NCBI GenBank assembly: GCA_026400425.1
Contig: JAPLPC010000134.1
Span: forward strand, 12,216-19,376
Source of the DNA: Hyphomicrobiales bacterium
GTDB taxonomy: Bacteria > Pseudomonadota > Alphaproteobacteria > Rhizobiales > Xanthobacteraceae
Direction: 5' to 3'
DNA length: 7,161 nt
Shown one piece after another: positions 1 through 7,161 of this stretch. Every line of letters begins with the position of its first letter. Position 1 is the first letter of the stretch. The notes beneath the pieces were generated by a model. It was not told the DNA's origin and ran no database searches. It saw nothing but the letters and a program-made list of their open reading frames with translations. The position numbers were made by a program, and so were the translations under genes.

Positions 1-864
1 GTCGCGCTGCACCACCGATTCATAAGCGAGCCGCCCGAGCCCCGGCAGCGAGAACACGCTCTCCACCACCACGGAACCGCCGAGCATGGTGCCGGCCTGC
101 AATCCGATCAGCGTCACCATCGGCAGCAGTGCATTGCGCAGCACATGCTTGGCGACAATGCGTGTTTCGTCGAGCCCCTTGGCGCGCGCCGTGCGAACGA
201 AATCGAGGTTCAGCACTTCGAGCATCGAGGCGCGCATGATGCGCAGATAAATGGCGAGAAAGATCAGCGCCAGCGTTAGCGTCGGCAGCACCAGGTGGGC
301 GGCGATGTCCAGCGTGCGTTCGAAACCGGTCTGCACCGCGCCGATGTCCTCGAAGCCACCTGCCGGCAGCCATTGCAGATAGATCGAGAACACCACGATG
401 GCCATCAGGCCGAACCAGAACGATGGCGTGGCATAGAAGATCAGACCGAGCGTCGAGATCAGCGTGTCCGGCCAGCGATTGACGCCGCGCGCGGCGATGA
501 CGCCGAGCACGAGGCCGAAGAAAAAGGCGAAGGACAACGACGCCGTCATCAGTAGCAGCGTCGCAGGCAGCCGTTCGAAGATCACGGTGGCGACCGGCTT
601 GCCGTAGATCGAGGAGAAGCCGAGATCGAACTGCACGAGGCGCCACAGATAGTTGCCGAGCTGCATCGGCACCGAAAGATCGAGCCCGTAGAATTTGCGC
701 AGCTCCTGCGCGGTGGCCGCGTCGCCGCCTCCCATCTGTGCCATCATCGCATCGACGGTGTCGCCCGGTGCCAGTTGCAGCAGCAGGAACACGCCGATCA
801 GGATCAGCAGCAGCGTGGGGATGGAGGCGGCGAGCCGTCGCCCCGCAAGTGATAGGATGCGCAT
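1..864 (-). CDS. DppB-type ABC transporter permease, 3' end cut by window edge
   Basis: Inner-membrane permease of a peptide/nickel/opine-class (DppB/OppB) ABC importer. Translating the minus strand from the ATG at 864-862 gives 288 uninterrupted codons that run off the left edge (last codon GAC at 3-1). The family is usually about 310-335 residues, so roughly 25-45 C-terminal residues are missing. Visible hallmarks are a first membrane helix at about residues 12-31 followed by LAPGD (31-35), the family's short N-terminal turn. Next comes the periplasmic stretch FYGLDLSVP, helices near 102-125, 136-164 and 190-207, and the EAA coupling loop at about 222-248 (RTARAKGLDE ... NALLP, with G230 and L247-P248), which docks on the ATPase. 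The end, SVFSLPGLGRL, is also typical. It lies 23 bases downstream of the binding-protein gene, so the two are probably cotranscribed. The Shine-Dalgarno is weak (CGGAA), consistent with coupling. Family is certain; substrate is unknown. Confidence 0.93.
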   Translation of the reverse strand, partial: MRILSLAGRRLAASIPTLLLILIGVFLLLQLAPGDTVDAMMAQMGGGDAATAQELRKFYGLDLSVPMQLGNYLWRLVQFDLGFSSIYGKPVATVIFERLPATLLLMTASLSFAFFFGLVLGVIAARGVNRWPDTLISTLGLIFYATPSFWFGLMAIVVFSIYLQWLPAGGFEDIGAVQTGFERTLDIAAHLVLPTLTLALIFLAIYLRIMRASMLEVLNLDFVRTARAKGLDETRIVAKHVLRNALLPMVTLIGLQAGTMLGGSVVVESVFSLPGLGRLAYESVVQRD

Positions 865-887
865 ACGCTATTCCGTCGGGGTTTGCG

Positions 888-2501
888 TCACGCGGAGAGC
901 CAGAGATCGTGCCAGCTCGATGAGCCCCAGCGCGGATTGTTGGAATGATTACGCGCTTTCGCCGTGATCACCGTGACGAAGATCTGCTCGATCGGCATCC
1001 ACACCGGCAATTCGGTATTCGCCTCCTTGACGAAGTCCGCATACATCGCCTTGCGCTTGGCCGGATCGATTTCGGTGGCGGCGTCGTCGATCACCTTGTC
1101 GATCTGGTCGTTCTTCCAGTCCCACTGATTGGTCCACGGCGCGCCGGCCGGCTGGCCGGAGCGATACCAGACGGTGGTCGAGACCGCGGGATCGTTGCGA
1201 TACTGATGCCAGCCGGTGGCCAGATCGAAGGCATGGTCGGCATAGACCTGCTTCAGGAAGCCGCCGCCGTCGTTGCGCACGATCTCGACGGCCACGCCGA
1301 CCTCCTTCAGCGACTGCTGGATGAAGGTCGCCCATAGCGAGATGTCCTCGCCCCACGGCGCCGGCAATAGGCGCAGCGAGAAGCGGTTGCCGCCGGCCGC
1401 GGGCTTGAAGCCGGCCTCGTCGAGCAATGCTGCGGCCTTCTTCTTGTCATAGGGATATTGCGGCGTGTTGGGGCCGGGGAAGAAGTCGCTGGACACCGAG
1501 GGGATCGGGCCGGTGCCGGGCTTGGCGAAATCCCCGAGGAAATTCTCGATGAAGAAGGGGACATTGATCGCATGCGCGATGGCGCGACGGACGCGGATGT
1601 CGGCCAGCTCCTTGCGACGGAAGTTGAATTCGAGCGTGTTGGTGCGGGCATTGCCTTCATTGCCCTTGGTCGAGACGATGAAGCGCTTGTCCTTGCCGAG
1701 CCGCGCCATGTCGGAAATCGTCAGGCCCGAGAACGGCGAGTACTGGATATCGCCGGCTTCCATCTGTGCCGCGGCGGCGGAACGGTCGGTAACGACCTTC
1801 CAGACGATGCGGTCGAGATAGGGGGCATTTGGACGCCAGTAATTGTCGTTGCGCTCGGCGATGACATACTGGCCGCGCTCGTATTTGTTGAACTTGAACG
1901 GGCCGGTGCCGACCGGCGCAAGATTGGCCGGGTTTGCCCGGATATCGCTTGAGCCTTCGTAAATGTGCTTGGCCGAGATGTAGCCGAGATCCGGCAGCGC
2001 GCGCAGCAGCAGGCCGAGCGGCATCGGACGCTCGTATTTGAATACGGCGGTGTGAGCATCCGGCGTGTCCACTGCGGTCAGGAACAGCTGCAGGATCGAT
2101 CCGTAATTCAGGATCTTCTTCCACATGTTCATGGCGGTGAAGGCGACGTCAGCAGACGTGAATGGCTTGCCGTCGTGCCAGGTCACGCCCTTGCGCAGCT
2201 TGAAGGTGATGGTCTTGCCGTCGGCCGACGACTCCCAGCTTTCGGCGAGCACGCCGACCGGCTGGCCTTTGGCGTCGAGATCGACGAGCGCTTCCTGAAT
2301 CTTGCCGCCGATGATGTAGACGCCGGTGGAAGCCTGCAGGCTGGGGTTGAGTTGGCGCTGCTCCGCCCCGTAATGGACGTTGAATACGCCGCCCTTGCGC
2401 GGCGTTTCCTGCGCAAAAGCACGGAATGGATTGGCGACATTGGCGGCAATGGCAGCCGAGGTCAGCAGCGCGGCGCGGCGGGTCATCTCGAAACGGTTCA
2501 T
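888..2501 (-). CDS. Family 5 (DppA/OppA-type) periplasmic solute-binding protein of an ABC importer
   Basis: Captures the substrate (peptide, opine, modified amino acid or similar) in the periplasm and delivers it to the DppB-type permease encoded just downstream. It has 537 residues, normal for the family. The N-terminus is a signal peptide with a twin arginine (TRRAALL, residues 7-13), an Ala-rich core and a likely cleavage after AFA (30) before Q31, so Tat export is plausible. The family 5 signature region lies at about 66-122, including VLAESWE (84-90), the ADGKTITFKLRKGVTWHDGK block (93-112) and SADV. The C-terminal lobe ends in a Trp-rich tail (RWGSSSWHDLW). I chose the ATG at 2501 because AGGAG sits 10 bases upstream (2516-2512); an internal ATG at 2486-2484 (MTRR) is the less likely alternative. 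It is transcribed divergently from the aldolase-family gene. Ligand cannot be inferred: members of this family bind very different compounds. Confidence 0.95.
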   Translation of the reverse strand: MNRFEMTRRAALLTSAAIAANVANPFRAFAQETPRKGGVFNVHYGAEQRQLNPSLQASTGVYIIGGKIQEALVDLDAKGQPVGVLAESWESSADGKTITFKLRKGVTWHDGKPFTSADVAFTAMNMWKKILNYGSILQLFLTAVDTPDAHTAVFKYERPMPLGLLLRALPDLGYISAKHIYEGSSDIRANPANLAPVGTGPFKFNKYERGQYVIAERNDNYWRPNAPYLDRIVWKVVTDRSAAAAQMEAGDIQYSPFSGLTISDMARLGKDKRFIVSTKGNEGNARTNTLEFNFRRKELADIRVRRAIAHAINVPFFIENFLGDFAKPGTGPIPSVSSDFFPGPNTPQYPYDKKKAAALLDEAGFKPAAGGNRFSLRLLPAPWGEDISLWATFIQQSLKEVGVAVEIVRNDGGGFLKQVYADHAFDLATGWHQYRNDPAVSTTVWYRSGQPAGAPWTNQWDWKNDQIDKVIDDAATEIDPAKRKAMYADFVKEANTELPVWMPIEQIFVTVITAKARNHSNNPRWGSSSWHDLWLSA

Positions 2502-2511
2502 AAGTCCAATT

Positions 2512-2516
2512 CTCCT
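2512..2516 (-). promoter_or_regulatory. Ribosome binding site of the solute-binding protein gene
   Basis: The minus strand reads AGGAG here, 10 bases before the ATG at 2501. It is the best Shine-Dalgarno near the gene and supports the first ATG over the in-frame ATG at 2486, which has no comparable site. Confidence 0.7.
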
Positions 2517-2526
2517 GCGTCAGCTG

Positions 2527-2556
2527 CGCATAGCGGAACGGGCCGGTTCCACGCAA
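2527..2556 (-). promoter_or_regulatory. Possible promoter with an embedded palindrome, upstream of the solute-binding protein gene
   Basis: On the minus strand a weak -35-like TTGCGT (2556-2551) and a weak -10-like TATGCG (2532-2527) are separated by 18 bases. Each matches the sigma-70 consensus at only three positions. Most of the spacer is a 16-base near-palindrome at 2535-2550 (GGAAC arms, GC-rich centre, two mismatched centre positions). A repressor or activator site between -35 and -10 would be a classic arrangement, and the predicted start would leave a leader of about 20 bases before the ATG. The hexamers are poor and GC-rich DNA gives many such matches, so this is only a candidate. 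Confidence 0.25.
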
Positions 2557-2774
2557 GCTACGGCAGAAACTTGGACGGAGTCATGCGCAAATCGTTGTCT
2601 GAGGGGCAATTCTTGCGCCACCGGTGTGTTCCATAGCATGGCTTTCTCATCTGGATTTCGAACTTAGCTTGCTCCCAAAGTCAGTATGCGCGGGAGATCG
2701 CTGGCGAGGGCGCGACCTTGGTGCGTCTTCATCTCAAAGCCGTGCCTTGCTAGACCTTCCACCATGGCCGATCC

Positions 2775-2778
2775 GGAG
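2775..2778 (+). promoter_or_regulatory. Ribosome binding site of the aldolase-family gene
   Basis: GGAG lies 11 bases before the ATG at 2790, slightly longer than the usual spacing but the only good match. No alternative in-frame ATG lies just upstream, so it supports 2790 as the start. Confidence 0.5.
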
Positions 2779-2789
2779 TTCGCACGCGC

Positions 2790-3905
2790 ATGACCGACCT
2801 CGATCCGAACCTGCCGGCTCTGCAGGACATCGCGACCCCGGCGCTGGTGGTCGATGCCATGGCGCTCCAGCGCAATATCGCCGCCATGGCGGATTTTGCA
2901 AAGGCCAGCACTATTGCGCTGCGCCCGCACGCCAAGACGCACAAGTCGCCGCGTATCGCGCAGCTGCAGATCGAGGCTGGCGCCGTCGGAATCTCCTGCG
3001 CCACGGTCGCGGAGATGGAAGCCATGGCTGAAGCCGGCATTCCAGGCCTGCTGCTGACGACGCCGGTGGCCGATCGGGTCAAGCTCGCGCGCATCGCCGC
3101 GCTGGCCGATACGACCGATATCGCGTTGGTCGTCGATCACGCCGATCAGATCCATGTGCTGCATACGCTGCTCGACACCGGCAGCCGGCCGCTTCAGGTG
3201 TTGATCGATATCGATGTCGGCCAGCGCCGTACCGGCGTGGTCGAGCCCGCCGCCACGCTGGCACTGGCGCAGCTAATCGCGGCCACGCCCGGCATGAGTT
3301 TTGGCGGCATTCAAGGCTTTGCCGGCCATGTCCAGCACATGATCGACTATGAGGAGCGCAAGGCCGGCGCCGCGCAGGTGCGCGGCATTCTCGATGATCA
3401 TTTGCGGGTGCTCGGTGAAGCCGGCATCAAGGCTCCGATCGTCACCGGCAGCGGCACCGGCGCTTGCGCCTTCGATATTGCCGGTACCTTCACGGAGTTG
3501 CAGGTCGGCTCCTATCTGTTCATGGATGCCGATTACGGCCGCCTGCAGAGCGACGGCGGCGGCGCTCTACCGTTCGAGCCGAGCCTGTTCGTGCTGGCGA
3601 CGGTGACGTCGGTGAATCGCGCCGGTGAGTTCACGGTGGATGCCGGCGTCAAGGCAATGGCCTTCAACGGCCCGGTACCATCATTGATGATCGGCGTGCC
3701 GGACGGGGCGACCTATCGCTTCGGCGGCGATGAGCACGGCATGATCACGCTGCCCGACGGCGCCGAGCCGCCCAAACTCGGCAGCCGCGTGCTGCTGATC
3801 GCCACCCATTGCGATCCCACGGTGAATTTGCATGCGAGCTATCAGGTGGTCGGGCACAATAATGGCTTCGAGGTCTGGCCGGTGACGGCGCGGTATGGGG
3901 CGTAA
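2790..3905 (+). CDS. D-threonine aldolase-family PLP enzyme (D-threonine aldolase / D-serine dehydratase-like)
   Basis: Probably a cytoplasmic, PLP- and metal-dependent enzyme that cleaves D-beta-hydroxy amino acids (for example D-threonine or 3-hydroxyaspartate) to glycine and an aldehyde/oxo-acid. Its 371 residues form an N-terminal alanine-racemase-like barrel and a C-terminal beta domain, the normal fold-type III layout and length. Residues visible: TPALVVD near the start (16-22), the PLP lysine K49 in RPHAKTHK (45-52), a phosphate-binding glycine loop GSGTG (220-224), QVGSYLFMD (238-246), and the C-terminal metal motif H340-C341-D342 with NLH (346-348). The H-x-D pair matches the described D-threonine aldolase metal ligands, whereas eukaryotic D-serine dehydratases have H-x-C. 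This favours aldolase over dehydratase. A BhcC-like beta-hydroxyaspartate aldolase is possible, but no other bhc gene is visible. The gene is divergent from the binding-protein gene and convergent with livF. Family is confident; exact substrate is open. Confidence 0.92.
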   Translation: MTDLDPNLPALQDIATPALVVDAMALQRNIAAMADFAKASTIALRPHAKTHKSPRIAQLQIEAGAVGISCATVAEMEAMAEAGIPGLLLTTPVADRVKLARIAALADTTDIALVVDHADQIHVLHTLLDTGSRPLQVLIDIDVGQRRTGVVEPAATLALAQLIAATPGMSFGGIQGFAGHVQHMIDYEERKAGAAQVRGILDDHLRVLGEAGIKAPIVTGSGTGACAFDIAGTFTELQVGSYLFMDADYGRLQSDGGGALPFEPSLFVLATVTSVNRAGEFTVDAGVKAMAFNGPVPSLMIGVPDGATYRFGGDEHGMITLPDGAEPPKLGSRVLLIATHCDPTVNLHASYQVVGHNNGFEVWPVTARYGA

Positions 3906-3906
3906 A

Positions 3907-3988
3907 CTGTAGGATGGGCAAAGCAAGCGTGCCACCGGTCCATACGCGCCAAAGGTGGTGGGCACGCTTCTCTTTGCCCACCCTACAG
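3907..3988. repeat. REP-like long imperfect palindrome, possible two-way terminator
   Basis: Left arm 3907-3936 (CTGTAGGATGGGCAAAGC...) and right arm 3954-3988 are reverse complements with a few differences: one A/C mismatch at 3914, a small bulge in the middle (C against AG) and an extra base near the loop. The loop is about 17 bases. The arms share CTGTAGG, TGGGCAAAG and AAGCGTGCC blocks. The element fills 82 of the 85 bases between two convergent stop codons. I recall very similar GTAGGGTGGGCAAAG...GTGCCCACC palindromes as scattered intergenic repeats in Bradyrhizobium and relatives; that comes from memory. Its position suggests it also ends transcription from both sides, although no T-run follows the stem. 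Confidence 0.8.
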
Positions 3989-3990
3989 GC

Positions 3991-4697
<707 letters not shown>

Positions 4698-4698
<1 letters not shown>

Positions 4699-5450
4699 CA
4701 GTCGTCCTTTCCGAGATAGGCGTCGAGGACGACCGGGTTGGCACGCACGTCATCAGGCTTGCCTTCGGCGATCAGCACGCCGAAATCGAGCACATAGAGA
4801 TAATCGCACAGCCGCATCACGAAATTCATGTCGTGTTCGATCAGGAGGATAGAGAGACCGGTGTCGCGCAGCCGCAGCATCAGCGAGCGGATCTCTTCGG
4901 CCTCGTCATGGTTCATGCCGGCGACGGGCTCATCGAGCAGCAGCAGTTTTGGTTTGGCCGTGACGGCGCGCGCCATCTCCACCTTGCGCTGGATGCCGTA
5001 AGGCAGCGACTTCGCCGGCCGGTCGCGGAATGCGGTGAGGCCGAAGAACTCCATTACCTCGGTCGCACGCGCCTGCGCCGCGGGATTGGCCCAGGCGATC
5101 GGCAGCAGCCGTCGCCACGCCGCTTCGCCATGCGGCTGCGCGACCAGCAGATGCTCCCAAACCGTCATCGAGCTGAACAGGCGGATGTTCTGGAACGTGC
5201 GCGCAATGCCCTCGCGCACGATGCGATAGGACGGCCACTGGGTGACATCGACGCCCTTGAGTGTCACCTGGCCTGCATCGGCGCGATACGCGCCGGTGAT
5301 GGTGTTGAACAATGTCGTCTTGCCGGCGCCGTTGGGGCCGATCACGCCGATGATCTGTCCTTCCGGCACCTCGCAGACCATGTTGGACAGCGCATGGATG
5401 CCGCCGAACGTCTTGGTGACGCCGGTGAGTTTAAGCAGCGGCTGGCTCAT
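4698..5450 (-). CDS. livG: LivG-type ATP-binding protein of a branched-chain/HAAT-family amino acid ABC importer
   Basis: Second ATPase of the Liv-type importer, pairing with LivF. At 250 residues it has the usual length. Walker A is GPNGAGKT (38-45), the Q-loop is ARTFQNIRLF (83-92, Q87), the signature is the LivG-style LPYGIQRKVEMARA (149-162) in place of LSGGQ, Walker B is LLLLDEP (169-175), and the switch histidine is H206 in IEHDM. The PVAGMN that follows Walker B (175-180) is also LivG-typical. The start ATG overlaps the livM stop by four bases (ATGA, 5450-5447), with a strong GGAGGG 7 bases upstream inside livM, so translation is coupled. All catalytic residues are intact. Confidence 0.95.
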
Positions 5451-6283
5451 GCTGCAGCCCTCCGGAACGTCATCATGCGCAACAGGTTTCGGTCGAGAAT
5501 GCCCTGCCGGCGTACCAGAAGCACCAGCACCAGCAGCGAGCCGAAGGCAGCGAGGCGCCAGTCGGCAATCGGCCGCAGGAATTCAGGCAGGAAGATCAGC
5601 AACAGCGAACCGACCAGCGAACCCGGCGCCACCGTCGAGCCGCCGAGAATGACCGCGAGCACGAATTCCACCGAACGCTCAAAGCCGAAATTCGCCGGTT
5701 CGATATAGACATTATGATGCGCAAACAATCCGCCGGAAATCGCGGCGACGGCCGCACCGGCCGCAAAAGCGCTGATCTTGGTCACGACGGTGTTGAGTCC
5801 GATCAGGCCGGCAGCGGTCTCGTCGTCATGCACCGCCTGCATTTCCAGCCAGACGCGCGAGCGCTCCAGCAGCATCACCGCGATCAGGATGCCGCCGGCC
5901 CACAGCCAGATCGTGCCGACGCCCACATGCTGCATGCCGCGAAAGCCGCCGGCGCCGCCCATGGTGTCGAAGTTGAGGAAGAAGCTGCGCACCATCTCGC
6001 CGAAGCCGACGGTGGCCATGGCGAGATAGATGCCTTTCAGCCGCAGCGCCGGGAAGGCGACGATGGCGCCGATGACGCCGGCGAAGATCGCCGAGATCAC
6101 GAGGGCGAGTGTCAGCGGCACGTTCATCGTCACCGTCAGCCACGACGACAGATAAGCGCCGATGCCCATGAAGGCGCCATTGCCGAGCGACAGCTGGCCG
6201 GTGGCAAGGATGATATAAACGCTCAGCGCGCCGAGCAGGAGGATGCCGGACTCGGCGAGCAGGCTTGCGTAATAAGTCGACAT
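5447..6283 (-). CDS. livM: LivM-type permease of a branched-chain/HAAT-family amino acid ABC importer
   Basis: Inner-membrane permease that pairs with LivH. It has 278 residues, shorter than E. coli LivM (about 425) but near the length of many alphaproteobacterial members, which lack the extra N-terminal helices. Hydrophobic segments lie at about 12-28, 34-50, 57-79, 85-103, 123-140, 168-187, 205-232 and 243-258. Family motifs are GQLSLGNGAFMGIGAY (29-44), a TMGGAGGF loop (107-114), the cytoplasmic coupling segment DDETAAGLIGLN (153-164) and the GSLVGSLLL..LPE stretch (221-234). H152 stands where I would expect Arg before the DDE. The start shares one base with the livH stop (TGATG); AGGGG lies 11 bases upstream. 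The very basic tail (RRQ, RNLLR, FRR) should be cytoplasmic. Confidence 0.93.
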   Translation of the reverse strand: MSTYYASLLAESGILLLGALSVYIILATGQLSLGNGAFMGIGAYLSSWLTVTMNVPLTLALVISAIFAGVIGAIVAFPALRLKGIYLAMATVGFGEMVRSFFLNFDTMGGAGGFRGMQHVGVGTIWLWAGGILIAVMLLERSRVWLEMQAVHDDETAAGLIGLNTVVTKISAFAAGAAVAAISGGLFAHHNVYIEPANFGFERSVEFVLAVILGGSTVAPGSLVGSLLLIFLPEFLRPIADWRLAAFGSLLVLVLLVRRQGILDRNLLRMMTFRRAAA

Positions 6284-7155
6284 CAGACGCGCTGCCCCTG
6301 ATCGGACCGCGCACCGCCGAGAAGGCCCTGCGGACGCAGCAACAGAATGAGGATCATGAAGCCGTAGACGACGAAGTCGCGGATCTGCGAGCCGCCATAA
6401 GCCACCGTCAGCACTTCGGCGATGCCGATCAGCGGGCCGGCGACGAGGGCGCCCCAGATTCGCGTGGTGCCGCCGATCACCATCACCGCGATGGCCTTGA
6501 GGCCGATCTCGACCCCGAGATAGGGCGTGATGGCGCCGTAATGCAACGCGATCAGCACGCCGGCGACGCCGGCCAGTGCGCCGGAGAGAATGAAGGCCAT
6601 CATCATCAGGCGATCGGCGGAGACGCCGAGAATACGGGCGACGTCGCGATTTTCGGCGACGGCGCGGAGCGCACGGCCCATCGGTGTCTTCTGCACGATA
6701 TAGGCGGTGAGCGCGACGAGGACGACGGTGGCGCCGAGCACGATCAGCTGCATCTCGCCGATGCGGATCGGGCCGATCTCGAACTGCGCGCCGAAGATCG
6801 GCAACTGCAGCGGATCCGAGCCCCAGATATTGGTGGCGATGTTCTGCAGGATGATCGAGAAGCCCAGCGTGGACAGCATCGGCGTCACCAGCGGCGCGTC
6901 GCGCAACGGCTGGTAGCCGATCTTCTCGACCACGATGGCGATCAGGGCTGCGCCGGTCATGCCGCCCAGCACGGCAACGGGCAGGGGATAACCGGCATCG
7001 ATCAGCGTGAAGCCGATGAAGCCGCCGATCATGAACAGTTCGGCAATCGCCAGATTGAGGATGCCGAGAATGCCCATCACGAGCGAAGAGGACAGTGCCA
7101 GAAGCGTAGAGACCGCTCCCAGCGTCAGGCCGTGGACGAGTTGCTGTGGCAGCAT
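6283..7155 (-). CDS. livH: LivH-type permease of a branched-chain/HAAT-family amino acid ABC importer
   Basis: Inner-membrane permease, first of the four visible liv-type genes. It has 290 residues, the typical LivH length. It is strongly hydrophobic, with segments at about 9-32, 38-54, 59-77, 90-110, 134-154, 184-206, 218-252 and 260-273. Family motifs are QQLVHGLTLGA at the N-terminus, the coupling loop GRALRAVAENRDVARILGV (160-178), GLKAIAVMVIGG (218-229) and the C-terminal RPQGLLG (274-280). The usual NFAHGE.YM.G segment in the first helices reads NLAIAELFMIGG here (34-45), a noticeable divergence. The start at 7155 fits the family N-terminus, but only six bases of upstream sequence are present and they hold no visible Shine-Dalgarno, so it cannot be fully confirmed. 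The cognate binding protein is not in the window and may lie upstream. Confidence 0.92.
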   Translation of the reverse strand: MLPQQLVHGLTLGAVSTLLALSSSLVMGILGILNLAIAELFMIGGFIGFTLIDAGYPLPVAVLGGMTGAALIAIVVEKIGYQPLRDAPLVTPMLSTLGFSIILQNIATNIWGSDPLQLPIFGAQFEIGPIRIGEMQLIVLGATVVLVALTAYIVQKTPMGRALRAVAENRDVARILGVSADRLMMMAFILSGALAGVAGVLIALHYGAITPYLGVEIGLKAIAVMVIGGTTRIWGALVAGPLIGIAEVLTVAYGGSQIRDFVVYGFMILILLLRPQGLLGGARSDQGQRV

Positions 7156-7161
7156 GGAGAT

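Larger units (their letters stand above)
2502..2789. other. Divergent intergenic region between the binding-protein and aldolase-family genes
   Basis: This 288-base stretch separates two genes transcribed away from each other, so it must hold promoters for both directions. I see the two ribosome binding sites, the candidate leftward promoter/palindrome at 2527-2556, a third GGAAC-type half site (GTTCC at 2628-2632), an 8-base palindrome CACCGGTG at 2619-2626, and two copies of TGCGCA (2525-2530 and 2584-2589). I could not identify a convincing rightward sigma-70 promoter. Short reading frames here have no visible protein family features. Confidence 0.6.

Noticed and set aside
20..646. A 208-codon minus-strand frame inside the DppB-type permease
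   Set aside because: It is an Arg-rich out-of-frame reading. The true frame runs from 864 through position 1 without a stop and gives a textbook permease.
1458..2636. Plus-strand open frames opposite the solute-binding protein gene (1458-1952 and 1965-2636)
   Set aside because: They are shadows of the 537-residue binding protein, which has a signal peptide, a ribosome binding site and family motifs. Neither frame shows a domain. The second runs into the intergenic region only because stops are rare at this GC content.
2502..2789. TGCGCA pair (2525-2530, 2584-2589) and the CACCGGTG palindrome (2619-2626) as regulator sites
   Set aside because: Six- to eight-base palindromes of this composition are expected by chance in high-GC DNA, and the spacing shows no pattern, so I list them only as contents of the region.
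2664..3164. A 166-codon minus-strand frame over the start of the aldolase-family gene and the intergenic region
   Set aside because: It covers the PLP-lysine region of a clearly real gene in antisense and has no recognisable domain.
4833..5708. A 291-codon open frame on the plus strand opposite livG and the end of livM
   Set aside because: It lies antisense to two intact genes with full ATPase and permease motifs and crosses their junction. The translation is rich in Arg, His, Asp and Gln with no recognisable domain, as expected for the complement of a high-GC gene.
5714..6301. A 195-codon open frame on the plus strand opposite livM
   Set aside because: Antisense to a well-supported membrane protein gene. 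Its very polar, repetitive composition is the mirror image of hydrophobic codons.

Overview
The window looks like a chromosomal piece of a high-GC alphaproteobacterium, most likely of the Bradyrhizobium / Rhodopseudomonas / Afipia group. The reasons are the strongly GC-biased third codon positions, the style of the transport proteins, and a GTAGGGTGGGCAAAG-type palindromic repeat at 3907-3988 that I recall as common in that group. The assignment is an inference from pattern recognition, not from a search. Nearly all of the window is coding, in seven genes. I see no RNA gene, insertion sequence, CRISPR array, phage gene or pseudogene.

Layout from left to right. (1) 1-864, minus: a DppB-type ABC permease cut by the left edge. 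(2) 888-2501, minus: its family 5 (DppA/OppA-type) periplasmic solute-binding protein with a Tat-like signal. These two genes are transcribed leftward, and the rest of that importer (second permease, ATPases) should lie beyond position 1. (3) 2502-2789: a 288-base divergent intergenic region with the two ribosome binding sites and a candidate promoter/operator palindrome. (4) 2790-3905, plus: a PLP-dependent D-threonine aldolase-family enzyme, the only rightward gene. (5) 3906-3990: an 85-base convergent intergenic region filled almost entirely by a long imperfect hairpin, a REP-like repeat that probably also acts as a two-way terminator. (6) 3991-7155, minus: a compact branched-chain-amino-acid-type (HAAT family) ABC importer in the order livH, livM, livG, livF, each gene overlapping the next by 1 or 4 bases. 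Its binding protein is not in the window.

A plausible reading is an amino-acid/peptide scavenging locus. Two importers, one of the peptide/opine class and one of the Liv class, flank an aldolase that could split an imported D-beta-hydroxy amino acid into glycine and an aldehyde. Only the gene order supports this functional link; no substrate can be read from the sequence. I found no convincing undescribed system. The points most worth a second look are the enzyme's metal-site signature and context, the hairpin repeat at 3907-3988, the palindrome inside a possible promoter at 2527-2556, and a diverged N-terminal motif in the LivH-type permease.
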